This document shows, one piece after another, positions 43,601-57,377 of a DNA stretch of 64,000 nt. Below the pieces are notes generated by a model. It was not told the origin of the DNA. It did not search any database and was given only the letters and a program-made list of their open reading frames with translations. Every line of letters begins with the position of its first letter. The stretch's first letter is position 1. Both the position numbers and the translations under genes were made by a program. The stretch is from Brassica napus (taxonomy: Eukaryota > Streptophyta > Magnoliopsida > Brassicales > Brassicaceae), in the NCBI RefSeq assembly GCF_020379485.1, contig NC_063438.1:620001-684000 (forward strand). Direction: 5' to 3'.

Positions 43601-46600
43601 TCTGTTAAGGATGCAACTATGCAATAAAAAAAATTGTCAAATTTTTTAATTTTTTAATTTTTTCTCAAAATCTGAAGGTTAACCCCTACAAAATTAAGTT
43701 TTTTCGGTGATTGCAATATATATTGAACTTTACATTCTTTAGTGCTGTTTAAAATTTCTAACTACATTCTAAATTTGTATTAATGTATTGTAAACTCTCT
43801 TTCATGGTACATAGACATCACTATAGTTTTAAAAAATTTAATTTAATAAATTTTATATACTACTTAAATCAGTAGACTAAACACTATAAAATATATATTC
43901 TCTAGAGAAACGGACACAACATACATTTCAAACCTCTTTGACCATCATCATATGTCTGTTAAGGATGCAACTATGCAATAAAAAAAAGATTGTCAAATTT
44001 TTTGATTTCTTCTTAAAATCTGAAGGTTAACCCCTACAAAATTGAGTTTTTTCGGTAATTGCAATACATATTGAAGTTTACATTCTTTAGAGCTGTTTAA
44101 GAATTTCTAAACACATTCTACATTTGTATTAATGTATTGTAAACTCTCTTTCATGGTACATAGACATCACTATAGTTTTTAAAAATTTAATTTAATAAAT
44201 TTTATATACTATTTAAATCAGTGGACTAAACACTATAAAATATATATTCTCTAGTGAAACGGACACAACATACATTTCAAACCTCTTTGGCCATCATAAT
44301 ATGTCTTTTAAGGATGCAACTATGCAATAAAAAAAGATTGTCAAATTTTTTGATTTTTTCTCAAAACCTAAAGGTTAACCTCTACAAAATTGAGTTTTTT
44401 CGGTAATTGCAATATATATTGACGTTTACATTCTTAAATGCTGTTTAAAAATTTCTAAACATATTCTACATTTGTATTAATGTATTTTAAAATATCTTTC
44501 ATGGAACATAGATATCACTACAGTTTTTAAAAAATTAATTTAATAAATTTTATATACTACTTAAATCAGTGGACTAAACACTCCAAAATATATATTCTCT
44601 AGAGAAACAGACAATAAATACATTTCAAACCTCTTTGACCATCATCATATGTCTCTTAAGGATGCAACTATGTAACAAAAAAGGATTGTCAAATTTTTTG
44701 ATTTTTTCTCAAAATCTGAAAGTTAACCCCTACAAAATTGAGTTTTTTTCGGTAATTGCAATATATATTGACGTTTACATTCTTAAATGCTGTTTAAAAA
44801 TTTCTAAACACATTCTACATTTGTATTAATGTATTTTAAAATCTCTTTCATGGTACATAGATATCACTACAGTTTTTAAAAATTTAATTTAATAAATTTT
44901 ATATACTACTTAAATCAGTGAACTAAACACTATAAAATATATATTCTCTGGAGAAGCGGACAATAAATACATTTCAAACCTTTTTGACCATCATCATATG
45001 TCTGTTAAGGATGCAACTATGCATTTAAAAAAGATTCTCAAATTTTTTGAATTTTTCTCAAAATCTGAAAGCTAACCCTACAAAATTGAGTTTTTTTCGG
45101 TAATTGCAATACATATTGAAGTTTACATTCTTTAGATCTGTTTAAAAATTTCTAAACACATTCTGTATTTGTATTAATGTATTATAAACTCTCTTTCATG
45201 GTACATAGACATCACTATAGTTTTCAAAAATGTAATAAATTTTATATACTACTTAAATCAGTGGACTAAACACTATAAAATATATATTCTCTAGTGAAAC
45301 AGACACAACATACATTTCAAACCTCTTTGACCATAATCATATGTCTGTTAAGGATGCAACTATGAAATAAAAAAGATTGTCAAAATTTTTGATTTTTTTC
45401 TCAAAATCTGAAGGTTAACCCCTACAAAACTGAGTTTTTTCGGTAATTGCAATATATATTGACGTTTACATTCTTAAATGCTGTTTAAAAATTTTTAAAC
45501 ACATTCTACATTTGTATTAATGTATTTTAAAGTCTCTTTCATGGTACATAGACATCACTACAGTTTTTAAAAATTTAATTTAATAAATTTTATATACTAC
45601 TTAAATCAATGGATTAAACACTCCAAAATATATATTCTCTAGAGAAACGGACAATAAATACATTTCAAACATCTTTGACCAACATCATATGTCTCTTAAG
45701 GATGCAACTATGTAATAAAAAAGGATTGTCAAATGTTTTGATTTTTTCTCAAAATCTGAAAGTTAACCCCTACAAAATTGAGTTTTTTCCGGTAATTGCA
45801 ATATATATTGAAGTTTACATTCTTAAATGTTGTTTAAAAATTTCTAAACACATTCTACGTTTGTATTAATGTATTGTAAACTCTATTTCATGGTACATAG
45901 ACATTACTAGAGTTTAAAAAAATTAATTTAATAAATTTTATATGCTACTTAAATCAGTGGACTAAACACTATAAAATATATATTCTCTAGAGAAACGGAC
46001 AATAAATACATTTCAAACCTCTTTGAACATCATCATATGTTTGTTAAGGATGCAACTATGCAATAAAAAAGATTTTCAAATTTTTTGAATTTTTCTCAAA
46101 ATCTGAAGGCTAACCCCTACAAAATTGAGTTTTTTCGGTAATTGCAATACATATTGAAGTTTACATTCTTTAGAGCTGTTTAAAAATTTCTAAACACATT
46201 CTACATTTGTATTAATGTATTGTAAACTTTCATTCATGGTACATAGACATCACTATAGTTTTCAAAAATTTAATAAATTTTATATACTACTTAAATCAGT
46301 GGACTAAAGACTATAAAATATATATTCTCTAGTGAACGGACACAACATACATTTCAAACCTCTTTGACCATCATCATATGTCTGTTAAGGATGCAACTAT
46401 GAAATAAAAAAAGATTGTCAAAATTTTTGATTTTTTCTCAAAATCTGAAGGTTAACCCCCTACAAAATTGAGTTTGTTTCGGTAATTGCAATATATACTG
46501 AAGTTTACATTCTTTAGAGCTGTTAAACATTTCTAACCACATTCTACATTTGTATTAATGTATTTTAAACTCCCTTTCATGGTACATAGATATCACTATA

Positions 46601-49600
46601 GTTTTTAAAAATTTAATTTAGTAAATTTTATATACTACTTAAATCAGTGGACTAAACACTATAAAATATATATTCTCTAGTGAAACGGACACAACAAACA
46701 TTTCAAACCACTTTGACCATCATCATATGTCTGTTAAGGATGCAACTATGCAATAAAAAAATATTCTCAATTTTTTTGAATTTTTCTCAAAATCTAAAGG
46801 TTAACCCCTACAAAATCGAGTTTTTTTGGTAATTGAAATACATATTGAAGTTTACATTCTTTAGAGCTGTTTGAAAATTTCTAAACACATTCTACGTTTG
46901 TATTACTGTATTGTAAACTCTCTTTCATGGTACATAGACGTCACTATAGTTTTTAAAAATTAAATTTAATAAATTTTATATACTACTTAAATTAGTGAAC
47001 TAAACACTATAAAATATATATTCTCTAGTGAAACGGACACAACAAACATTTCAAACCTCTTTGGCCATCATCATATGTCTATTAAGGATGCAATTATGCA
47101 ATAAAAAAAGATTGTCAAATTTTTTGATATTTTTCTCAAAACCTAAAGGTTAACCCCTACAAAATTGAGTTTTTTTCGGTAATTGCAATATATATTGACG
47201 TTTACATTCTTAAATGCTGTTTAAAAATTTATAAACACATTGTACATTTGTATTAATGTATTTTAAAATCTCTTTCATGGTACATAGACATCACTATAGT
47301 TTTTAAAAATTTAAATTAATAAATTTTATATACTACTTAAATCAGTGGACTAAACACTCCAAAATAAATATTCTCTAGAGAAACGGACAATAAATACATT
47401 TTAAACCTCTTTGACCATCATCATATGTCTCTTAAGGATGCAACTATGTAATAAAAAAGGATTGTCAAATTTTTTGATTTTTTCTCCAAATCTGAAGGTT
47501 AACCCCCTACAAAATTGTATTTTTTCGATAATTGCAATATATATTGAAGTTTACATTCTTAAATGCTGTTTAAAAATTTCTAAACACATTCTACATTTGT
47601 GTTAATGTATTTTAAACTCTATTTCATGGTACATAGACATCACTAGAGTTTAAAAAAATTAAATATAATAAATTTTATATACTATTTAAATCGGTGGACT
47701 AAACATTATAAAATATATATTCTCTTGAGAAACAGACAATAAATACATTTCAAACCTATTTGAACATCATCATATGTCTGTTAAGGATGCAACTGTGCAA
47801 TAAAAAAAGATTCTCAAATTTTTTGATTTTTTCTCCAAATCTGAAGGTTAACCCCTACAAAATTGAGTTTTTCGGTAATTGCAATACATATTGAAGTTTA
47901 CATTCTTTAGAGCTGTTTAAAAATTTCTAAACATATTCTACTTTTGTATTAATGTATTGTAAACTCTCTTTCATGGTACATAGACATCACTATAGTTTTC
48001 AAAAATTTAATAAATTTTACATACTACTTAAATCAGTTGACTAAAGACTATAAAATATATATTCTCTAGTGAAACGGACACAACATACATTTCAAACCAC
48101 TTTGACCATCATCATATGTCTGTTAAGGATGCAACAATGAAATAAAAAAAGATTGTCAAAATTTTTGATTTTTTCTTAAAATTTGAAGGTTAACACCCCT
48201 ACAAAATTGAGTTTTTTCGGTAATTGCAATATATATTAAAGTTTACATTCTTTATAGCTGTTAAACATTTCTAACCACATTCTACATCTGTATTAATATA
48301 TTGTAAACTCTCTTTCATGGTACATAGACATCACTATAGTTATTAAAAATTTAATTTAATAAATTTTATATACTACTTAAATCAGTGGACTAAACACTAT
48401 AAAATATATATTCTCTAGTGAAATGGATACAACATACATTTCAAACCTCTTTGACCATCATCATATGTCTGTTAGGGATGCAACTATGCAATAAAAAATT
48501 ATTCTCAATTTTTTTGAATTTTTCTCAAAATCTGAAGGTCTACAAAATCAAGTTTTTTCGTAATTGCAATACATATTGAAGTTTACATTCTTTAGAGCTG
48601 TTTAAAAATTTCTAAACACATTATACATTTGTATTAATGTATTGTAAACTCTCTTTCATGGTACATAGACATCACTATAGTTTTTAAAAATTTAATTTAT
48701 TAAATTTTATATACTATTTAAATCAGTGAACTAAACACTATAAAATATATATTCTCTAGTGAAACAGACACAACATACATTTCAAACTTCTTTGGCCATC
48801 ATCATATGTCTGTTAAGGATGCAACTATGCAATAATGAAAGATTGTCAAATTTTTTGATTTTTTCTCAAAACCTGAAGGTTAACCCCCTACAAAATTGAG
48901 TTTTTTCGGTAATTGCAACATATATTGACGTTTACATTTTTAAATGCTGTTTAAAAATTTTTAAACACATTCTACATTTGTATTAATCTATTGTAAACTT
49001 TACTTCATGGTACATAGACAGCACTAGAGTTTAAAAAAAAAATTTAATAAATTTTATATACTACTTAAATCAGTGGAATAAACACTATAAAATATATATT
49101 CTCTAGAGAAGCGGACAATAAATACATTTCAAACCTCTTTGACCATAATCATATATATGTTAAGGATGCAACTATGCAATACAAAAAATTGTCAAAATTT
49201 TTGATTTTTTCTCAAAATCTGAAGGTTAACCCCTACAAAATTGAATTTTTTCGGTAATTGCAATATATATTGAAGTTTACATTCTTAAATGCTGTTTAAA
49301 AATTTCTAAACACATTCTACATTTGTATTAATGTATTGTAAACTCTCTTTCATCCTACATAGACATCACTAGAGTTTTAAAAAAAATTAATTTAATAAAT
49401 TTTATATACTACTTAAATAAGTGGACTAAACACTATAAACTATATATTCTCTTGAGAAACGGACACAACATACATTTCAAACCTCTTTGACCATCATCAT
49501 ATGTCTTTTAAGGATGCAACTATGCAATAAAAATATTGTCAAATTGTTTTAATTTTTTCTCAAAATCTGAAGGTTAACCACTACAAAATTGAGTTTTTTC

Positions 49601-52600
49601 GGTAATTGCAATATATATTACATTCTTAAATGCTGTTTAAAAATTTCTAAGAATATTCTACATTTTTATTAATGTATTGTAAACTCTGTTTCATGGTACA
49701 TAGACATCACTTGAGTTTAAAAAAAAATTAATTTAATAACTTCTATATACTACTTAAATTAGTGGACTAAACACTATAAAGTATATATTCTCTAGAGAAA
49801 TGGACAATAAATACATTTCAAACCTCTTTGACCATCATCATATGTCTTTTAAGGATGCAATTATGCAAAAAAAAAATATTGTTAAAGTTTTTGATTTTTT
49901 CTCAAAATCTGAAGGTACCCCTACAAAATTGAGTTTTTTCGGTAATTGCAATATATATTGAAGTTTGCAATCTTTAGAGCTGTTTAAAAATTTCTAAACA
50001 CATTCTACATTTGTATTAATGTATTGTAAACTCTCTTTCATGGTACATAGACATCACTATATTTTTAAAAATTTTAATTTAATAAATTTTATTAACTACT
50101 TAAATCAGTGGACTAAACACAATAAAATATATATTCTCTAGTGAAACGGACACAACATACATTTCAAACCTATTTGACCATCATCATATATCTGTTAAAG
50201 ATGCAACTATGCAATAAAAAAAGATTGTCAAATTTTTTGATTTTTTCTCAAAATCTGAAGGTTAACCCCTACAAAATTCAGTTTTTCGGTAATTGCAATA
50301 CATATTGAAGTTTACATTCTTTAGAGCTGTTTAAAAATTTCTAAAAACATTCAAAATTTGTATTAATGTATTGTAAACTCTCTTTCATGGTACATAGACA
50401 TCACTATAGTTTTTAAAATTTTAATTTAATAAATTTTATATACTGCTTAAATCAGTGGACTAAACACTATAAAATATATATTCTATAAAGAAACGGACAA
50501 TAAATACATTTCAAACATCTTTGACCATCATCATATGTCTGTTAAGGATGCAACTATGCAATAAAAAAAGATTGTCAATTTTTTTGATTTTTTCTCAAAA
50601 TTTGAAGGTTAACCCCTACAAGATTGAGTTTTTTCGGTAATTGCAATATATATTGAAGTTTACATTCTTTAGTGCTGTTTAAAAATTTATAAACACATTC
50701 TACATTTGTATTAATATATTGTAAACATTCTTTCATGGTACATAGACATCACAATAGTTTTAAAAAATTTAATTTAAAAAATTTTAAATACTATTTAAAT
50801 CAGTGGACTAAACACTATAAAATATATATTCTCTAGTGAACCGGACACAACATACATTTCAAACCTCTTTGACCATCATCATATGTCTGTTAAGGATGCA
50901 ACTATGCAATAAAAAAAATTCTCAAATTTTTTGATTTTTTCTCAAAACCTGAAGGTTAACCCCTACAAAATTGAGTTTTTTCGGTAATTGCAATATATAT
51001 TGAATTTTACATTCTTTAGTGCTGTTTAAAAATTTATAAACACATTCTACATTTGTATTAATTTATTGTAAACATTCTTTCATGGTACATAGACATCACT
51101 ATAGTTTTAAAAAATTTAATTTAATAAATTTTAAATACTATTTAAATCAGTGGACTAAACACTATAAAATATATATTCTCTAGTGAACCGGACACAACAT
51201 ACATTTCAAACCTCTTTGACCATCATCATATGTCTGTTAAGGATGCAACTATGCAATAAAAAAAATTGTCAAATTTTTTGATTTTTTCTCAAAACCTGAA
51301 GGTTAACCCCTACAAAATTGAGTTTTTTCGGTAATTGCAATATATATTGAATTTTACGTTCTTTAGTGATGTTTAAAAATTTCTAACCACATTCTACATT
51401 TGTATTAATATATTGTAAACTCTCCTTCATGGTACATAGAAATCACTAAGTTTTTTAAAATTTAATTTAATAAATTTTATATACTACTTAAATCAGTGGA
51501 CTAAACACTATAAAATATATATTCTCTAGAGAAACGGACAATAAATACATTTCAAATCTCTTTGACTATCATTATATGTCTTTTAAGAATGCAACTATGC
51601 AATAAAAAAAGATTGTCAATTTTTTTGATTTTTTTCTCAAAACCTGAAGGTTAACTAACCCCTACAAAATTGAGTTTTTTCGGTAATTGCAATATATATT
51701 GAAGTTTACATTCTTAAATGCTGATTAAAAATTTCTAAACATATTCTACATTTGTATTAATGTATTGTAAACTCTGTTTCATGGTACATAGACATCACTA
51801 CAGTTTTAAAAATTTTAATTTAATAAATTTTATATACTACTTAAATCAGTGGACTAAACACTATAAAATATATATTCTCTACAGAAACGGACAATAAATA
51901 CATTTCAAACCTCTTTGGCCATCATAATATGTCTCATAAGGATGCAACTATGTAATAAAAAAGGATTGTCAAATTTTTTGATTTTTTCTCAAAATCTGAA
52001 GGTTAACCCCTACAAAATTGAGTTTTTTCGGTAATTGCAATATATATTGAAGTTTACATTCTTTAGAGCTGTTTAAAAATTTCTAAACACATTCTACATT
52101 TGTATTAATTTATTGTAAACTCTCTTTCATGGTACATAGACATCACTATAGTTTTTAAAATTTAATTTAGTAAATTTTATATACTACTTAAATCAGTGGA
52201 CTAAACACTATAAAATATATATTCTCTAGTTAAACGGACACAACATACATTTCAAACTTCTTTGACCATCATCATATGTCTGTTAAGGATGCAACTATGC
52301 AATAAAAAAAGATTGTCAAATTTTTTGTTTTTTTCTCAAAACCTGAAGGTTAACCCTACAAAATTGAGTTTTTTCGGTAATTGTAATATATATTGAAGTT
52401 TACGTTCTTTAGAGCTGTTTAAAAATTTCTAAACACATTCTACATTTGTATTAATTTATTGTAAACTCTCTTTCATGGTTCATAGACATCACTATAGTTT
52501 TTAGAATTTTAATTTAATAAATTTTATATACTACTTAAATCAGTGGACTAAACACTATAAAATATATATTCTCTAGTGAAACGGACACAACATACATTTC

Positions 52601-55150
52601 AAACCTCTTTGACCATCATCATATGTCTGTTAAGGATGCAACTATGCAATTAAAAAGGATTGTCAGTTTTTTTTTATTTTTTCTCAAAACCTGAAGGTTA
52701 ACAACCCCTACAAAATTGAGTTTTTTCAGTAATTGCAATATATATTGAAGTTTACATTCTTAAATGCTGTTTAAAAATTTCTAAACACATTATACATTTG
52801 TATTAATATATTGTAAACTCTGTTTCATGGTACATAGACATCACTATAGTTTTTAAAATTTTAATTTAATAAATTTTATATACTGCTTAAATCAGTGGAC
52901 TAAACACTATAAAATATATATTCTATAGAGAAACGGACAATAAATACATTTCAAACATATTTAACCATCATCATATGTATGTTAAGGATGCAACTATGCA
53001 ATAAAAAAAGATTGTCAACTTTTTTTGATTTTTTTCTCAAAATCTGAAGGTTAACCCCTACAAAATTGAGTTTTTTCGGTAATTGCAATATATATTGAAG
53101 TTGACATTCTTTTTAGCTGTTTAAAAATTTCTAAACACATTTTACATTTGTATTAATTTATTGTAAACTCTCTTTCATGGTACATAGACATCACTATAGT
53201 TTTTAAAAATTTAATTTAGTAAATTTTATATACTACTTAAATCAGTGGACTAAACACTATAAAATATATATTCTCTAGTTAAACGGACACAACATACATT
53301 TCAAATCTCTTTGACCATCATCATATGTCTGTTAAGGATGCAACTATGCAATAAAAAAATATTGTCAAATTTTTTGATTTTTTCTCAAAATCTGAAGGTT
53401 AACCCCTACAAAATTGAGTTTTTCGGAAATTGCAATACATATTGAAGTTTACATTCTTTAGAGCTGTTTAAAAATTTCTAAACACATTCTACATTTGAAT
53501 TAATGTATTTTAAACTCTCTTTCATGGTACATAGACATCACTATAGTTTTTAAAATTTTAATTTAATAAATTATATATATACTACTTAAATCAGTGGACT
53601 AAACACTATAAAATATATATTCTCTAGTGAAACGGACATAACATACATTTCAAACCTCTTTGACCATCATCATATGTCTGTTAAGGATGCAACTATGCAA
53701 TAAAAAAAAGATTCTCAAATTTTTTGATTTTTTCTCAAAATCTGAAGGTTAACCCCTACAAAAATGAGTTTTTTCGGTAATTGCAATATATATTGAAGTT
53801 TACGTTCTTTAGTGCTGTTTAAAAATTTCTAATCACATTCTACATTTGTATTAATTTATTGTAAACTCTCTTTCATGGTACATAGACATCACAATAGTTT
53901 TTAAAATTTAATTTAATAAATTTTATATACTACTTAAATCAGTGGACTAAACACTATAAAAAATACATTCTCTAGTGAAACGGACACAACATACATTTCA
54001 AACCTCTTTGACCATCATCATATGTCTGTTAAGGATGCAACTATGCAGTAAAAAAAGATTCTCAAATTTTTTGAATTTTTCTCAAAATCTGAAGCTTAAC
54101 CCCTAAAAAATTGAGTTTTCTTGGTAATTGCAATACATATTGAAGTTTACATTCTTTAGAGCTGTTTAAAAATTTCTAAACACATTCTACATTTGTATTA
54201 ATGTATTGTAAACTCTCTTTCATGGTACATAGACATCACAATAGGTTTTAAAATTTTAATTAATAAATATTATATACTACTTAAATCAGTGGACTAAACA
54301 CTATAAAATATATATTCTCTAGTGAAACGGAGACAACATATATTTCAAACCTCTTTGACCATCATCATATGTCTGTTAAGGATGAAACTATGCACTAAAA
54401 AAAGATTGTCAATTTTTTTTTATTTTTTCTCAAAATCTGAAGGTTAACCCCTACAAAATTGAGTTTTTTCGGTAATTGCAATATATATTAAAGTTTACAT
54501 TCTTTAGTGCTGTTTAAAAATTTATAACCACATTCTAAATTTGTATTAATGTATTGTAAACTATCTTTCATGGTACATAGACATCACTATATTTTTTTAA
54601 AATTTAATTTAATAAATTTTATAGACTACTTAAATCAGTGGACTAAACACTATAAAATATATATTCTCTAGAGAAACGAACACAACATACATTTCAAACC
54701 TCTTTGACCATCATCATATGTCTTTTAAGGATGCAACTATGCAATAAAAAAATTGTCAAATTTTTTGATTATTTCTCAAAATCTGAAGGTTAACCCCTAC
54801 AAAATTCAGTTTTTCGGTAATTGCAATATATATTAAAGTTTACATTCTTTAGTGCTGTTTAATAACTTCTAACCACATTATAAATTTGAATTAATGTATT
54901 GTAAACTCTTTCATGGTACATAGACATCACTATAGTTTTTAAAAATTTAATTTAATAAATTTTATATAGTACTTAAATCAGTGGACTAAACACTGTAAAA
55001 TATATATTCTCAAGAGAAACGGACACAACATACATTTCAAACTTCTTTGACCATCATTATATGTCTGTTAAGGTTGCAACTATGCAATAAAAAAAATTGT
55101 CAAATTTTTTGATTTTTTCTCAAATCTGAAGGTCAACCCCTACAAAATTG
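40627..55150. repeat. satellite array B, about 42 units of about 350 bp
   Basis: Edge-type units run from 40627 to about 42420, then core-type units to about 55150. The first nine units follow array A one by one, after which the arrays differ. Within B, diagnostic units recur at set distances: the variant GTCTCTTAAGGATGCAACTATG occurs near 44650, 45690 and 47425, i.e. 1.04 kb (three units) and 1.74 kb (five units) apart. Variants at the TTTACATTCTT site (AAATGCTG, TAGAGCTG, TAGTGCTG) alternate along the array. No gene is present. Confidence 0.93.
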
Positions 55151-55395
55151 AAAACAAAGGTTTCAAACCTGTCTGACCATCATCATATGTTAGTTCCTGA
55201 TCATGGGCGGATCTATGGCCAAGGTAGGTGGGGCACGTGCCCCATACTATGTTAGAAATTTTTAACTTGTTGGTGTTTTATTAATTTAATTGCTGAGCCT
55301 CCTATAGATTGTGTGCCCCATGCAATGTAAAAATCAATTGCTAATGTTTTTACTTATTTATTTGTTGAGAGTAGATATATAAATATTATAATTGC

Positions 55396-55437
<42 letters not shown>

Positions 55438-56226
55438 ACTTACTAATAATTCTTATGGTAATAATATTGATGTTCTCTGCACCTTTTTTTATTTTAACTT
55501 TTCATTTTATTTTTATTTTCCACGTTTATTTCTTTTTTTGTAACGTAGTTATTGCGTGTTTATTTTTTTATGACCGGTTATAATTTGTTATACGCCTGTA
55601 ATTTTATTAAATATAAATTTGTGTAATTACTTTTTACTCTTTTTTGTAGAACAGAAGGCCACAAACAAATTTAAAATTAGAGTTAACAAATAATGAGCTA
55701 AAACGTAAAATGATAATTAAAAATTATTTGAATTCTTGAATGACAACCATATTTGAACAACGTTACCAATACACTAACAAATAATTCTTTCAAAATCAAT
55801 CAAATAATACCTAATAGTTATGGTTCCTAAATACATACTTTTTGTGCTTAAGCTCAAATCAAAAACTGTTCCATAATCAAATTCTAAAACATATTACAAC
55901 TATTATTTTGAATATTTTGTTATGTTATAAATTTAATTTGTGCTACATACCAATTTATTTTATGGGTCTGCCCATGTTCATGATATAACTATGCATTAAA
56001 ATAATATTTTATATTTTTTGAATTTTTCTCAAAATCTATGTGTTAACCCGTTACAAAATATTCAATTTTCGGTATATGGTTAATATACTAAAGCCTATAA
56101 TCTTTATTATTGTTTTAAATTTTCTAATCACATTCTCATTTGTATTAATGGATCTAAACTCTTTTTCATAATACATGGGCATTGTTCTTTTTTTTTATCA
56201 GTTAATTTAGTAAAACTTCATATGCT
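55151..56226. repeat. edge-type satellite units at the right border, split by a hAT-like element
   Basis: After 55150 the core-type unit switches to edge-type sequence (CAAACCTGTCTGACCATC, later TTTATCAGTTAATTTAGTAA and TTCATATGCTC), which stops at about 56226. Similar units lie at the left ends of both arrays, so the array is bounded on both sides by the older subfamily. Confidence 0.8.
55202..55976. mobile_element. 775-bp non-autonomous hAT-like element
   Basis: The left end CATGGGCGGATCTATGG and right end GGGTCTGCCCATG form an imperfect inverted repeat (GGGCGGAT/GGGCAGAC). It is flanked by an 8-bp target duplication, TTCCTGAT at 55194-55201 and TTCATGAT at 55977-55984; the empty site in other satellite units reads TTCATGAT, so the left copy has one mutation. 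Eight-bp duplications are the hAT signature. Near the left end is the palindrome GGGGCACGTGCCCC; the interior holds an AT dinucleotide run (about 55399-55433) and no transposase. Confidence 0.8.
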
Positions 56227-56239
56227 CATATGAAACATG

Positions 56240-56895
56240 ATCATGTACGATGAACACTGATAGAGGGTAAGTCTTTGCCCAAACTAATTTGAGGGGCTAT
56301 ATATCTCTTGTTGACAGGAACATCACACCAAAAACTCATCTTACATTTTGAAGGAGGCATCGAGACAAAGCTGACAAAAAGAATCAATTCTGTCAATGAG
56401 GCAAGCCCTTGTTCTAGCGCTTAAGAATCAATTATCAATCATTAAACCATCATCATCTTCAAGCAATAATCTTATTAATCGGTGACTTTGTTTTAACAGT
56501 CTCCGAGAGGAAAGATATGCAGCTGAAGATGATTGTTACAAAATGTTTAAAGGATGATGTGTGTTAGATTGACCCACCCCGAGTGAGTCTCACAGAATCA
56601 ATCACACACGTCGTATGCTCATTCTCCACTTAAAAAAACTTCCCAAACATAGATTACTTTCAGTAGAGGACGCGTGTCTTGGTTTCCCGTTCTTAGTAAC
56701 TTACACAGAAAACAAGGTGATATATTCTGTGCAGTGGTCTCATGAGTTCACGTGAATAAAGATAAGTAGATTCATTTGCCTCCTCGTTTCAGTATTGAGA
56801 TACTTTTCGGTGTTTATGTCAAACCACTCACTACAAACAACTTTATAACCCAACAGCCTTTATTCATTTTATGGTGGTTACGTTTTGGTTTCTCA
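56240..56895 (+). pseudogene. ASY3: decayed duplicate of the ASY3 3' end
   Basis: The sequence follows 11880-12480 of the ASY3 gene: intron end TTGTTGACAG, exon 56318-56400 (ACATCACACCAAAAACTCAT onward to GTCAATGAG), the same GC donor GAG|GCAAGCCC, the last exon after TTTTAACAG, then ASY3 3' flank including GATTCATTTGCCTCCTCGTT. The penultimate exon has lost 9 nt in frame; the last exon has a 1-nt loss that brings a stop. It nevertheless keeps the normal frame at GAGACAAAGCTG, where the full ASY3 copy is one base short, and keeps an RGK triplet that I recall from A. thaliana ASY3 where the full copy has RVK. The homology starts about 15 bp after the satellite edge. Confidence 0.88.
56749..56754. 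promoter_or_regulatory. G-box CACGTG in the pseudogene flank
   Basis: A single CACGTG within TTCACGTGAAT. The homologous site in the ASY3 3' flank (near 12362) lacks it. Confidence 0.3.
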
Positions 56896-57265
56896 ACAAA
56901 AAATAATTAGACCAATACATATTATCTCTCCTACTATCACTCATGATATTTTTATACATCTCTAAACTAAAACAAAACCAGTTTTTTTTTTTCCTTTATA
57001 CAGATATATGGTCTATCACTTGTGAGTTATGATATTTTTTCTTTATAAATATCGCAAAGAATTTTCATTTTTCGTATAAAAGATAATAATATTAGTAGTT
57101 TTTTAGGACATGGGTGGAGTAATGCGGTCGTGTAAAGGTATAATGCACAAAACGACGAGTTTATCTTTCTTTCACGTAAAAAACGACAAGAGTGGTGGTA
57201 GTTAGACTCTGAAAGAGGGAGGGGGAGACAAAATAACACAAGGGGGTTGATAAATCACGAGGCTT

Positions 57266-57377
57266 CACGTGAAGTGCACGTGAAGGTGGCCAAAAAGCCA
57301 AATTGTGAGTCCCATCTAAACATGCTTTTACAATTGGACCCAATCTTTATGGCGTGAAGGTTCTTTCCACTCACGTG
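57266..57377 (+). promoter_or_regulatory. PIL1: three G-boxes, probable distal PIL1 promoter element
   Basis: CACGTG occurs at 57266-57271, 57277-57282 and 57372-57377; the first two are 11 bp apart. From established knowledge, PIL1 is a fast shade-response gene whose promoter is bound by PIF proteins at G-boxes. Here the cluster lies about 3.8 kb before the PIL1 ATG, and a Helitron of about 2 kb lies between. The link to PIL1 is inferred from position and family knowledge. Confidence 0.5.

Larger units (their letters stand above)
34675..43760. repeat. block B of the segmental duplication (partner 12492-21780)
   Basis: Nearly identical to block A over both PPR genes, the LINE and about nine satellite units. 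It lacks two short segments present in A (63 bp and about 110 bp near the left end) and lacks the poly-A expansion. The satellite continues beyond 43760 but is no longer colinear with block A. Confidence 0.92.

Noticed and set aside
44635..47605. Three similar 64-codon frames in satellite array B
   Set aside because: They are the same monomer variant repeated; the value is in the spacing, not in coding.
40627..55150. CRISPR-like or prokaryotic repeat array
   Set aside because: Units of 350 bp without spacers in a spliced plant genome: a satellite.
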